DNA of 5,802 nucleotides, taken from NCBI GenBank assembly GCA_026709725.1, contig JAPOSK010000161.1, positions 1-5,802 of the forward strand. Direction: 5' to 3'. The DNA comes from Paracoccaceae bacterium (GTDB lineage Bacteria > Pseudomonadota > Alphaproteobacteria > Rhodobacterales > Rhodobacteraceae). How positions within the stretch are numbered: position 1 is the first letter of the stretch; each line of letters begins with the position of its first letter. The translations under genes were made by a program, and so were the position numbers. Shown in pieces: positions 1 to 5,802 of this stretch. The notes under the pieces were generated by a model. The model worked only from the letters and a program-made list of their open reading frames with translations, had not been told where the DNA came from and searched no databases.

Positions 1-11
1 CGGTGAAAGCC

Positions 12-40
12 CCCCTGGCCCTTGCGGCAAGGGGCAGGGG
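12..40. other. GC-rich hairpin in the gene-free left end
   Basis: Arms 12-24 and 28-40 pair over 13 positions with a single G-G mismatch (18 against 34) and a 3-base loop at 25-27. Read on the minus strand, the stem is followed by a short CTTTC. It could therefore be a weak terminator for minus-strand transcription coming from the L,D-transpeptidase gene, about 140 bases away. There is no proper T tract in either direction, so a structured RNA end or the edge of a gene outside the window is equally possible. I see no supported gene between 1 and 178. Confidence 0.45.
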
Positions 41-178
41 AGCTGCAGGTGCAGGCGGTTTGCGCTGCCAGAGGGGTCACCCTGTTATTGACGGGCCGGG
101 TGAAGGAATCTGTCGCAGGAGCGCCGGTTGTTCACTCTTCGGGAAACGTTTTGCTGAAGTCCGGTTATGATGTTCCGG

Positions 179-739
179 CTAAATCAGCAGGACCTGCGTG
201 CCGATCTCTGTCAGGTCATACAGTTCGGCAATGTGGTCATTGAAGAGTCCGATGCAGCCGTTTGAGGATCTGCGACCGATTTTCAGGTCATCATGGGTTC
301 CATGAATTCGATAATACTGCCATGTCAGATAGAGTGCGTGGGTTCCCAATGGATTGTCCGGCCCCGGCGGCATGAACTCAGGCCATTCCGGATTGCGCTC
401 CCGCATGGCTGGCGTGGGTCGCCAGGATGGACCGACAACCTTGCGGATAATATGCGTTCGGCCAAGGCGTGTCAGGTCGGATGATATCGGGGAGGATGTG
501 GGATAAACACGATAGTCGAAACCGCTTTTGGACCAGAAATGAAGTGTTTTGTAGCGTACCTCCACCAGAATCGCACCATGGCTTAAATCCGGGAAGTATT
601 CCTGCCAATACTGGCGGGTGTAGCTGGCCACGACATGTGTGCTCCGGGGTGCCGAGAGGGCACCACCGGATGTGAGAGCTGTGCCAAGTGTTGCCAGGGC
701 CGCTGTTGTAAATTTACGACGACTGACGCGTTCGCTCAT
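179..739 (-). CDS. Tat-exported L,D-transpeptidase (YkuD/ErfK family)
   Basis: L,D-transpeptidases of the YkuD fold use a catalytic cysteine to make 3-3 peptidoglycan cross-links or to attach proteins to peptidoglycan in the periplasm. The 186-residue product starts with a twin-arginine signal (SRRKF, residues 6-10), then a hydrophobic stretch and ALSA near residue 30, so folded export by Tat is likely. The catalytic domain fills the rest. Seen in order: a PSWRPTP segment (104-110), PGPDNPLG (125-132), HGT at 146-148 and the active-site SSNGCIGL with Cys162. His146 and Cys162 fit the family's catalytic pair. The usual GCIRL arginine is glycine here (residue 164). The start has AGG six bases upstream and gives the complete Tat signal. 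The gene is divergent from the CAP-domain gene. Which reaction it performs (3-3 cross-linking, lipoprotein anchoring or hydrolysis) cannot be told from sequence. Confidence 0.93.
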   Translation of the reverse strand: MSERVSRRKFTTAALATLGTALTSGGALSAPRSTHVVASYTRQYWQEYFPDLSHGAILVEVRYKTLHFWSKSGFDYRVYPTSSPISSDLTRLGRTHIIRKVVGPSWRPTPAMRERNPEWPEFMPPGPDNPLGTHALYLTWQYYRIHGTHDDLKIGRRSSNGCIGLFNDHIAELYDLTEIGTQVLLI

Positions 740-931
740 ATGCCTGTTCCTGCTTCAGATTGGTGTCAAGGGCATTCAGCAATCCCGCTCCCACTGCCGC
801 AAACATGTTGCAGAAGCAACTGATATCAACCAAATTTGACCAGATTTCACCAATCTTCTCCCTGTCAACATTGCATGTTGCAAAGAAGTTGCCGAATAGA
901 CTCATGATCGTGCCAGGCCCGAGTCAGACCT
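740..931. promoter_or_regulatory. Divergent intergenic region between the L,D-transpeptidase and CAP genes
   Basis: This 192-bp spacer must hold promoters for both divergent genes. Visible elements are a CATGTTGCA direct repeat (804-812 and 874-882, 70 bp apart), a perfect 6-bp inverted repeat with a 3-base loop (CAACAT 866-871, ATGTTG 875-880), and a 5-bp hairpin GTTGC-AGAA-GCAAC starting at 807. On the minus strand a TTGACA-like box lies opposite 864-869, but no good -10 box follows it at 16-18 bp. I cannot place either promoter with confidence. The repeats could be binding sites for a regulator shared by the two envelope genes, which is inference. Confidence 0.35.
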
Positions 932-1543
932 ATGATATTCCTGTTTCCAGAACCCCGACCATGGTGTGTTGCCAATCCGATTCTTGCTGCATTCATCGTC
1001 CTGCTCGTGCAGGGGTCTACCTTGCAGGCACAATCGGCGTTGAGCGGGGCCGATGTCGAGGATGAGGTTCAGGAACTGATTCCGGCAATATACTGGATTG
1101 GGGCCGAGGAAAGTCGGCTGCTCGGCACCAAAGTCCGTGATATGATCAACGCGGCCCGCCAACTGGCTGATCTTGAACTCCTGTCTTTTGATCCTCGCCT
1201 GAATTATGTCGCCTTTGCCCATGCCAAGGACCTCAGTGAACAGTTCAAGACCTGGAATTTTGGGGCGACCGGGACCTCACCGGCATTGAGGGCAGCCTAC
1301 GCGGGCTACGACGGAACGGTTCTGGGTGAAAATATCGTGCAGGCTTTTGATCCTCCCCTTGTCATCGTTCACGGAATGCTCCGTGATGATCGTGCTCGCA
1401 ACAATATTCTGAGTTCTTCTGCTGAAGAATTGGGAGTGGGGTGGTTCCAGAACGAGGAGGGTCGTACCTGGTGGGTTTTTATCACCGGACGACACGAGAA
1501 CATTCATGATGCAACGGCCACTTTGCCTGATCGCAGGCGTTGA
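932..1543 (+). CDS. Secreted CAP/SCP-like domain protein with altered active-site histidines
   Basis: The 203-residue product has a hydrophobic N-terminal segment (about 14-29) ending in LQAQSA, which looks like a Sec signal peptide cleaved near residue 33-35. The mature part has the CAP (SCP/YkwD-type) pattern: a helix with [14 protein letters not shown] (71-84), [16 protein letters not shown] (86-101), GENI (132-135), RNNIL (156-160), ELGVGW (166-171) and WWVFITG (180-186). Bacterial CAP proteins are extracytoplasmic and mostly of unknown function. The glutamates matching the CAP tetrad are present (Glu133, Glu166). The two histidines are not: the FxH position reads FGA (110-112) and HRxNIL reads ARNNIL with Ala155. 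The start is chosen because it gives the full signal peptide; the ribosome binding site is weak (GAG at 921-923). The 3' end overlaps rlmN tail to tail by 40 bp. The family call is from motifs; the function is unknown. Confidence 0.75.
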   Translation: MIFLFPEPRPWCVANPILAAFIVLLVQGSTLQAQSALSGADVEDEVQELIPAIYWIGAEESRLLGTKVRDMINAARQLADLELLSFDPRLNYVAFAHAKDLSEQFKTWNFGATGTSPALRAAYAGYDGTVLGENIVQAFDPPLVIVHGMLRDDRARNNILSSSAEELGVGWFQNEEGRTWWVFITGRHENIHDATATLPDRRR

Positions 1544-2664
1544 CGCTGGCTTGTGGACTTGAGCTGCCCGCAAGCTGCCATAATGTCTTCCCCCCGTGGT
1601 GTCCGTACAGGTGATGGATAGCCTGCTTTGAAGACAATGCCGGCAAATTTCCGGATTCGTTCAGGACTTGAACGTTCAAATTGAGTGCCCGGCCAACGAT
1701 TAAATGGAATCAAATTGACTTTGGCGGGAATATTCCTGAGCAGATTGACAAGACGATGGGCATCCTGGTCGGAATCATTGATATCCCGGATCATGGCATA
1801 TTCAAATGTGATCCGGTCAGCATTGGAGAGTCGGGGATAATTCCGCAAGGCATCCAGGAGTTCATCAAGCCCCCATTTACGATTGATTGGAACAAGTTTG
1901 CTGCGGATCTCATCAGTCGTGCCATGCAATGAGATTGCCAGTCGGCAACCGATCTCTTCTCCAGTTCGGTGGATGCCGGGTACAACGCCAGCTGTCGAGA
2001 GCGTAATCCGTCGACGGGAAAGGCTGATTCCCTTGCCATCCATGGCGATCTGCATGGCATCGCGGACATTGTCGAAATTGTAGAGGGGCTCACCCATACC
2101 CATCAGGACAATATTGGATGCCAGGCGTTGCTCTGATTTCGGATTCCGGCCCGGCAGGGGCCACTCCCCAAGATCATCACGAACTGCCATGAACTGGCCG
2201 ATGATTTCCTCGGGGACAAGATTGCGAACAAATGCCTGGGTCCCCGTATGACAAAAGCTGCAGTTGAGTGTGCAGCCCACTTGTGATGACAGACAGACAG
2301 TCCCTCGATCGGGTTCGGGAATGTAGACCGTCTCAACTTCATGACCGCCGTTCAACCGAAAGAGATATTTCCGTGTCCCGTCTCCGCTGATCTCCTTTTG
2401 GATGCACTGCGGGACCTCAAGACGACAGGTCTGATCAAGTTGCACACGATAGGTTTTGGCCAGATTGGTCATATCCGCAAAACGACGGGCTCCGCGCACA
2501 TAAATCCAGGTCCAGATCTGGTCGACTCTCATCCTGATCTTGTCGGACGGTGTTCCGATTTCAGCAAGGCGTTCGGCCAATTGCTCCCGGGTCAACCCAA
2601 TCAAGTTTGTCCGTGTCTTGAGCTGTTGCATCTCACATATCGCCATATTCCGGGAGTTGCCCAT
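1504..2664 (-). CDS. rlmN: 23S rRNA (adenine(2503)-C(2))-methyltransferase RlmN, radical SAM
   Basis: RlmN uses a [4Fe-4S] cluster and S-adenosylmethionine to methylate C2 of A2503 in 23S rRNA and A37 in some tRNAs, affecting peptidyl-transferase centre function and decoding accuracy. The 386-residue length fits the family (E. coli, 384). The cluster motif CX3CX2C is Cys131, Cys135 and Cys138. Cys124, seven residues before it, matches E. coli Cys118, and Cys365 in [11 protein letters not shown] matches the methyl-carrying Cys355, so both mechanistic cysteines are present. Also visible are the N-terminal [12 protein letters not shown] (51-62), GEP at 191-193, [17 protein letters not shown] (214-230) and SLHGTT (245-250). 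The start at 2664 is the first of several nearby ATGs; 2631 ([13 protein letters not shown]) is a credible alternative. The gene lies 120 bp downstream of the IalB-family gene on the same strand, probably co-transcribed. Its last 40 bp overlap the convergent CAP gene. Confidence 0.98.
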   Translation of the reverse strand: MGNSRNMAICEMQQLKTRTNLIGLTREQLAERLAEIGTPSDKIRMRVDQIWTWIYVRGARRFADMTNLAKTYRVQLDQTCRLEVPQCIQKEISGDGTRKYLFRLNGGHEVETVYIPEPDRGTVCLSSQVGCTLNCSFCHTGTQAFVRNLVPEEIIGQFMAVRDDLGEWPLPGRNPKSEQRLASNIVLMGMGEPLYNFDNVRDAMQIAMDGKGISLSRRRITLSTAGVVPGIHRTGEEIGCRLAISLHGTTDEIRSKLVPINRKWGLDELLDALRNYPRLSNADRITFEYAMIRDINDSDQDAHRLVNLLRNIPAKVNLIPFNRWPGTQFERSSPERIRKFAGIVFKAGYPSPVRTPRGEDIMAACGQLKSTSQRQRLRSGKVAVAS

Positions 2665-2784
2665 GAGGACTCAGCTGTGGCCAGCTCTCTCCAGCCATCA
2701 TCCGAGTGAAAATCCCGTATCCGACCCGGCCCCTCGTCAATGAATGTGCAAGTTGCCTATCGGATATCCTGGCGTGTCACTCAC

Positions 2785-3324
2785 TCAGCTGCACTCATCC
2801 CTTGCAGCATTCAAGCCGGCAGTCACACCACGGAGTGAGTACACATCCCGCACCCTCGTTCCGCGTTCGGAGACTGACGTAATAATGGCTTCATTGCCCT
2901 TGCGCATCTGTTCAATGATACGGGCTTCATCACTGCGTGTTGGCCAGGCCCAGCTCCGACTCTCACCAGATGGGTCAAGATAGAGGTTGAATGAACTCCC
3001 GCCAACTTCAAGGGTAGCCGTGGTATCCTGCTTGATAGGAAATCCCGATTCATAGGCCAGCATTGCCTGACCTGTTTCATTCATCAAATACAGGATAACG
3101 ACTCGGGTCGCTCCACGATTGGCCTTGACCGGCTTGCCGTTCCGGCTGAAGTTCATTGATGCCGGGATTGCCATGATGCCGCACTGGACCGGCTCTCCAT
3201 TTTTCTTGTAGACGATCCAGTCTCCAACCTGTTGCAGCCCGACAAGACCATCCTGGCCACTGGCAGGCATGGCGAAAAAAACCAGAAGTGCGGCAAATTT
3301 CAGGATTCTCTGCAATTCGACCAT
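2785..3324 (-). CDS. Invasion-associated locus B (IalB) family exported protein
   Basis: The family is named for Bartonella IalB, linked to erythrocyte invasion, but homologues are common in free-living alphaproteobacteria and their biochemical role is unknown. The start at 3324 is preferred: a GAGGAAG ribosome binding site sits just upstream (3327-3333 on the complement), and it gives a clean Sec signal peptide, with a hydrophobic core at 10-19 and PASGQ at 20-24. An upstream in-frame ATG at 3387 would add 21 charged residues before the signal. The 179-residue product has GDWIVY at 34-39, Cys48, a central beta-rich part with VVILYLMNE (75-83) and FNLYLDPSG (112-120), and the family-like ending GVTAGLNAARDECS with a near-terminal Cys178. 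The two mature cysteines could form a periplasmic disulfide. The gene precedes rlmN by 120 bp on the same strand. Virulence should not be inferred from the family name. Confidence 0.85.
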   Translation of the reverse strand: MVELQRILKFAALLVFFAMPASGQDGLVGLQQVGDWIVYKKNGEPVQCGIMAIPASMNFSRNGKPVKANRGATRVVILYLMNETGQAMLAYESGFPIKQDTTATLEVGGSSFNLYLDPSGESRSWAWPTRSDEARIIEQMRKGNEAIITSVSERGTRVRDVYSLRGVTAGLNAARDECS

Positions 3325-3404
3325 AACTTCCTCGACAACATCTCGATATCTCCGCGCCATCCCCGGCATGCAGAGTTTCCAATGCATGAGACAGACGCCC
3401 TTCC

Positions 3405-3433
3405 ATCCTAGTCATTTGATATAAGTAAATCAA
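3405..3433 (-). promoter_or_regulatory. Predicted sigma-70-type promoter for the IalB-family gene and rlmN
   Basis: On the minus strand a -35 box TTGATT (complement of 3428-3433) is followed after exactly 17 bp by TAGGAT (complement of 3405-3410). Each box matches four of six consensus bases. Transcription would start near 3398, giving a leader of roughly 75 bases to the preferred ATG at 3324. Starting here would leave only about ten bases before the alternative ATG at 3387, which also favours 3324. No experimental support; read from sequence only. Confidence 0.45.
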
Positions 3434-3643
3434 TTCGGAGAAATCGGAAAGACCTTTCATTCCCCGGCCTTTCCCAACCTCACCGCTGGTTGACATCACT
3501 CAATGGGTCGCCTGTCATGAGGCAACCCCGCGCTTCATGTCCGAGATCCAACCCCTTCAGATCCGGTCATGCCCTTCTGTGCATGCGAGCTCCTGACTCC
3601 GTTACTGATCCCCTGTGCGATTCCCGGATTCCGAATACAATAC
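3434..3643. other. Gene-free spacer with two small hairpins
   Basis: The intergenic region between the IalB-family gene and the ATPase gene (3325-3736) is 412 bp. This middle part has no credible coding sequence. It holds an 8-bp stem with one G-T pair (CATGAGGC 3516-3523, GCTTCATG 3532-3539, 8-base loop) and a 5-bp stem (CATGC/GCATG, 8-base loop) near 3569-3586. Neither is followed by a T tract. A degenerate TTCCGAATACAA at 3629-3640 resembles the 22-bp repeat units that follow but is out of phase with them. Confidence 0.4.
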
Positions 3644-3709
3644 TTCCAATCAACAAATGTCACACTTCCAATTGACAGGATAGTGAGTTCCAATTAACAA
3701 ATCCTCATT
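3644..3709. repeat. Three tandem 22-bp units (TTCCAAT...ACA) upstream of the ATPase gene
   Basis: TTCCAAT begins at 3644, 3666 and 3688, exactly 22 bp apart each time. The conserved part of each unit is TTCCAAT, then C or T, then A or G, then ACA (TTCCAATCAACAAATG, TTCCAATTGACAGGAT and TTCCAATTAACAAATC). The remaining bases of each unit are free to vary, so this is a phased motif rather than a recent duplication. A spacing of 22 bp is about two helical turns and puts all three copies on one face of the DNA. A possible fourth, weakened copy (TTCAATC) occurs at 3708-3714. The array ends 27 bp before the ATPase start codon. Such an arrangement suggests an operator for a cooperative DNA-binding protein, possibly the ATPase itself; the binding protein is unknown. 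Confidence 0.75.
3672..3700 (+). promoter_or_regulatory. Possible promoter embedded in the 22-bp repeats
   Basis: Unit 2 contains a perfect -35 consensus TTGACA (3672-3677). Seventeen bases later, within unit 3, lies TAACAA (3695-3700), only a three-of-six match to a -10 box. If used, a protein bound to the repeats would cover both boxes and repress the ATPase gene. The weak -10 makes this tentative. Confidence 0.3.
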
Positions 3710-3736
3710 CAATCTGAGAGTGAATTGAGAAAGACG

Positions 3737-4963
3737 ATGTACAAGCGATTCCTCGATATGCGTGTACGGGAAGCCTTGTCCGATACACCGGTTGTTCTGA
3801 TCGTCGGTCCGCGACGTTCCGGGAAGACGACACTTGTACAATACCTTGGCAGGAATGAACGAACGTATATCACAATGGATGATCAGACGGTTCTGGACGC
3901 CGCTACCGCTGATCCCGCCGGGTTTATTCGGGAGATTGACATCGCTACGATTGACGAGGTTCAACGGGCACCGGAACTGCTTCTGGCGATCAAGAAGTCT
4001 GTCGATGAAGACTATCGACCCGGACGATTTCTTCTCACAGGGTCAGCCAATGTCATGACCTTGCCCAAGATTGCGGACAGTCTTGCCGGGCGAATCGAAA
4101 TATTGAGAATGCTACCGCTTGCACGTGCAGAAATTGAGACGGTGGAGCCGAAATTTCTGGAGAGGCTGTTTGAAGGTCAGTTTCAATCCGTAAAGAATGC
4201 CGTAGTTGGCGAAGATCTGATGGAAGTGGTCCTGCAGGGAGGGTTCCCGGAGGCCATGGCACGTGGGAACGAACGCCGTCGGCAGGATTGGGCACGATCC
4301 TATCTGACTTCGGTTCTCAACAGTGATCTGAGGGATATCGCCGTTGTCGAGCAACTCACTGACCTGTCGAAATTCGTCCGGTTTCTCGCTGAACATTCCG
4401 GCCAGCTGGTCAACTATTCCCGGTTTGGATCAAGTATCAACGTAAGTCACAAGACAAGCCAGCGTTATGTCGGACTGCTTGAGCAGCTCTTCATCATCAT
4501 GACACTGCAACCCTGGTATTCGAATTCAATCAAGCGCATCACCAGGACGGCGAAACTCCATTTTCTGGATACTGCGCTGCTTGCCGCGCTCCGCGGGATC
4601 ACTCTCAAGCGTGTGCGGCAGAACCGCAACCTGCTTGGCCCGCTTCTGGAGACTTTTGTTTTTTCAGAAGTGCTCAAACTCATGACTGGATCGGACATGT
4701 GGTTGCAGGCTTATCATTTTCGTGACCAGGAAAAGCATGAAGTCGATATTGTCCTTGAACGCAATGATGGCATGATCGTCGGTCTGGAGGTCAAGGCCTC
4801 CGCAACTGTCCGTTCGACCGACTTCAAGGGTCTCCGAACACTTGCCGGGGCGTGCGGTGATCGGTTTGCGTTTGGGGCCGTGCTCTACGACAGTGCCGAT
4901 GCCGTTTCTTTTGGAGAGCGTCTGGCAGCCGTTTCGATTTCCAGCCTTTGGGAAGCAAAGTAG
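3737..4963 (+). CDS. AAA-type ATPase with DUF4143 (PD-(D/E)XK nuclease-like) C-terminal domain
   Basis: The 408-residue product has the architecture of the AAA_14/DUF4143 ATPases, a large family in bacteria and archaea with no settled function. The N-terminal ATPase shows Walker A GPRRSGKTT (24-32, Lys30), Walker B IATIDEVQ (69-76, Asp73 and Glu74), the strand FLLTGSAN (98-105) and LAGRIEILRMLPL (117-129). GGFPE (168-172) links to the middle part, which probably includes a winged helix around 200-255 (FLAEHSGQLVNYS, SHKTSQRYVGLLEQLFII). The C-terminus has LLETFVFSEVLK (303-314), HEVDIVLE (334-341) and GLEVKAS (349-355), matching the PD-(D/E)XK pattern with Glu305 or Glu311, Asp337, Glu351 and Lys353. 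ATG 3737 is chosen with GAGAAAG upstream (3727-3733); an in-frame TTG at 3725 would add four residues. The gene stands alone, with no antitoxin, methylase or other partner in the window, and follows directly on the 22-bp repeats. No frameshift or missing ATPase motif is seen. Confidence 0.92.
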   Translation: MYKRFLDMRVREALSDTPVVLIVGPRRSGKTTLVQYLGRNERTYITMDDQTVLDAATADPAGFIREIDIATIDEVQRAPELLLAIKKSVDEDYRPGRFLLTGSANVMTLPKIADSLAGRIEILRMLPLARAEIETVEPKFLERLFEGQFQSVKNAVVGEDLMEVVLQGGFPEAMARGNERRRQDWARSYLTSVLNSDLRDIAVVEQLTDLSKFVRFLAEHSGQLVNYSRFGSSINVSHKTSQRYVGLLEQLFIIMTLQPWYSNSIKRITRTAKLHFLDTALLAALRGITLKRVRQNRNLLGPLLETFVFSEVLKLMTGSDMWLQAYHFRDQEKHEVDIVLERNDGMIVGLEVKASATVRSTDFKGLRTLAGACGDRFAFGAVLYDSADAVSFGERLAAVSISSLWEAK

Positions 4964-4984
4964 GCGGTTCTTCTTTGTATGTCT

Positions 4985-5018
4985 CACAAATCCATTTGCG
5001 ATGGCAGCCGTTTTTGTG
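4985..5018 (+). terminator. Weak candidate terminator after the ATPase gene
   Basis: Twenty-two bases past the ATPase stop codon lie nested inverted repeats: CACAAA (4985-4990) with TTTGTG (5013-5018), and inside them CCAT (4992-4995) with ATGG (5001-5004). A run of five T (5011-5015) falls within the outer right arm. The stem is imperfect and AT-rich with unpaired bases, so this may be a weak intrinsic terminator or chance. Confidence 0.3.
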
Positions 5019-5590
5019 TTCTCTTGAGGTAACTGCTCACCCCTGATATCAGGCACGATGCAACGGTCCATACTTATACAGGCGACACCAGCAGCGAGAA
5101 AAGGACGGGAACAGCAGGTCGATCGCACTTGAACCCTTGCCGGTTCTCTGGTGTCCGTCAATTCTCCTGCAGAACGGATGGGCTTGAGCGGGAGCGTGTC
5201 ATCCCGGGCGGCTTTCCCGAGTCTGGCCTGCATGGACGCAACGGTCCTGCCATCGGTCATCCATGCAGAGGCGTGCGCTGCACGGCAGCCGCCAACGACC
5301 GTCGGCACATCTGGCGGAGGTGGTGACCCCCCACTCCCGGTTGCATGGACCCGCTGCCCGGCCGGGCGAGCCGGGGTCCGCTGGAGACCGTCCAGATCAG
5401 GATGACGGAACAGTCGCGAAAAGGCATCATGGCCCGGAATGCCATGCTCCGGTGTCAGGAAACGGCACAGGAGGATGTCCCCCGGTTGCACGGACGCGGC
5501 CATGCCGGCGGCCTGTCCAACCGCCGCACATGATGCAGAGCAGAGCCATCATCGGCATTGCGTCCCGGTCATGACGGGTGGCATTCCGGT

Positions 5591-5612
5591 ACGGGGGGTC
5601 ACAGACCCCCGT
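5591..5612. repeat. G/C-rich inverted repeat
   Basis: ACGGGGGGTC (5591-5600) pairs with GACCCCCGT (5604-5612) around an ACA loop, giving nine base pairs with one bulged G. There is no T tract on either side, so it is not a typical intrinsic terminator. It could be an RNA structure or a protein-binding dyad. Confidence 0.45.
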
Positions 5613-5700
5613 GAAACATGCTGCAGTGTTCTGTCTCATGGTGCTGTTTTTCCGGAGGACGCCCTGCGGGAGAACAGAAGCCAGGTCGAAATATTTCAAA

Positions 5701-5732
5701 TGCAATCGCCCTGGGTGGCCGGGGTGATTGCA
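5701..5732. repeat. 11-bp inverted repeat with 10-base loop next to an AT palindrome
   Basis: TGCAATCGCCC (5701-5711) pairs with GGGTGATTGCA (5722-5732) over 11 bp, with one G-T pair in the plus-strand RNA. Directly on its left is GAAATATTTC (5688-5697). On the minus strand the stem would be followed by TTTGAAATATTTC, which gives it some resemblance to an intrinsic terminator for a minus-strand gene beyond the right edge of the window. The T run is broken, so this is tentative. Confidence 0.45.
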
Positions 5733-5802
5733 GCACGGTAGTTGTCAACAGGCCCTAAGCCATGTTTACCTGTAGGAGTCCGGGTCGCAGCAGACGTCAG
5801 GT

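Larger units (their letters stand above)
5019..5802. other. Gene-poor right end with palindromes and no convincing gene
   Basis: No reading frame here gives a recognisable protein. Several overlapping open frames exist on both strands, as expected by chance in GC-rich DNA. The longest minus-strand frame runs from an ATG at 5503 to 4664, deep into the antisense of the ATPase gene, and its composition (poly-Pro, many Cys and His, no family motif) argues against it. Structures seen: a perfect 12-bp palindrome CCTGATATCAGG (5042-5053), a G-rich hairpin (5591-5612), a 10-bp palindrome GAAATATTTC (5688-5697) and an 11-bp hairpin (5701-5732). The stretch may hold eroded genes or an unrecognised element. 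An ATG at 5762 opens a frame that runs off the window, too short to judge. Confidence 0.5.

Noticed and set aside
22..243. Plus-strand 73-codon frame at the left end
   Set aside because: It runs through the hairpin and antisense into the L,D-transpeptidase 3' end; it has no motif and no ribosome binding site.
902..1222. 106-codon minus-strand frame inside the CAP gene
   Set aside because: The opposite strand encodes a recognisable secreted CAP protein; this frame has no signal or motif.
3416..3433. TTGAT...ATCAA dyad as an FNR-type site
   Set aside because: The half-sites are separated by eight bases instead of the four of the FNR consensus.
3077..3499. 140-codon minus-strand frame overlapping the IalB-family gene
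   Set aside because: It is the same strand in another frame. The IalB frame has a signal peptide, a ribosome binding site and family features, and this one has none.
3490..3675. Small plus-strand frame running into the 22-bp repeats
   Set aside because: It has a non-ATG start, no clear ribosome binding site and no recognisable protein, and it ends inside the repeat array.
3644..3709. The 22-bp units as a CRISPR array
   Set aside because: Only about 11 bases per unit are conserved, the period is far too short for repeat plus spacer, and no cas gene is present.
4664..5503. Long 279-codon minus-strand open frame covering the ATPase 3' end and the region after it
   Set aside because: It overlaps about 300 bp of a well-supported gene in antisense, shows no family motif, and has a composition typical of chance frames in GC-rich DNA.
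5439..5741. 100-codon plus-strand frame at the right end
   Set aside because: Rich in Cys, His and Arg with no motif, and it runs through both hairpins; it looks like a chance frame.

Overview
The window looks like chromosomal DNA of an alphaproteobacterium of moderately high GC content. This rests on gene content: a protein of the invasion-associated locus B (IalB) family lies just upstream of an RlmN whose sequence has an alphaproteobacterial look, and a Tat-exported L,D-transpeptidase is nearby. No genus can be named from the sequence. There is no tRNA, rRNA, CRISPR array or recognisable transposase.

Layout: (1) Positions 1-178 carry no supported gene, but hold a strong GC-rich hairpin at 12-40. 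(2) A Tat-signal L,D-transpeptidase lies on the minus strand (179-739). It diverges from (3) a secreted CAP/SCP-domain protein on the plus strand (932-1543) across a 192-bp shared promoter region. (4) rlmN on the minus strand (1504-2664) converges on the CAP gene and overlaps its 3' end by 40 bp. (5) An IalB-family exported protein (minus, 2785-3324) precedes rlmN, probably in one transcript from a sigma-70-like promoter at 3405-3433. (6) A 412-bp intergenic region ends in three tandem 22-bp units (3644-3709). These lead straight into (7) a solitary AAA ATPase/DUF4143 protein (plus, 3737-4963) with a PD-(D/E)XK nuclease-like C-terminus. (8) Positions 4964-5802 hold no convincing gene, only palindromes and hairpins and perhaps eroded coding sequence.

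The genes fall into two themes. The L,D-transpeptidase, CAP protein and IalB protein are all exported and belong to the cell envelope or periplasm. RlmN is a housekeeping RNA-modification enzyme that methylates A2503 of 23S rRNA and A37 of some tRNAs. The DUF4143 ATPase is the accessory element: it has no partner gene in the window, its own array of repeats as a candidate operator, and a gene-poor flank. It is the best candidate here for something undescribed, though the protein family itself is widespread and known by sequence.
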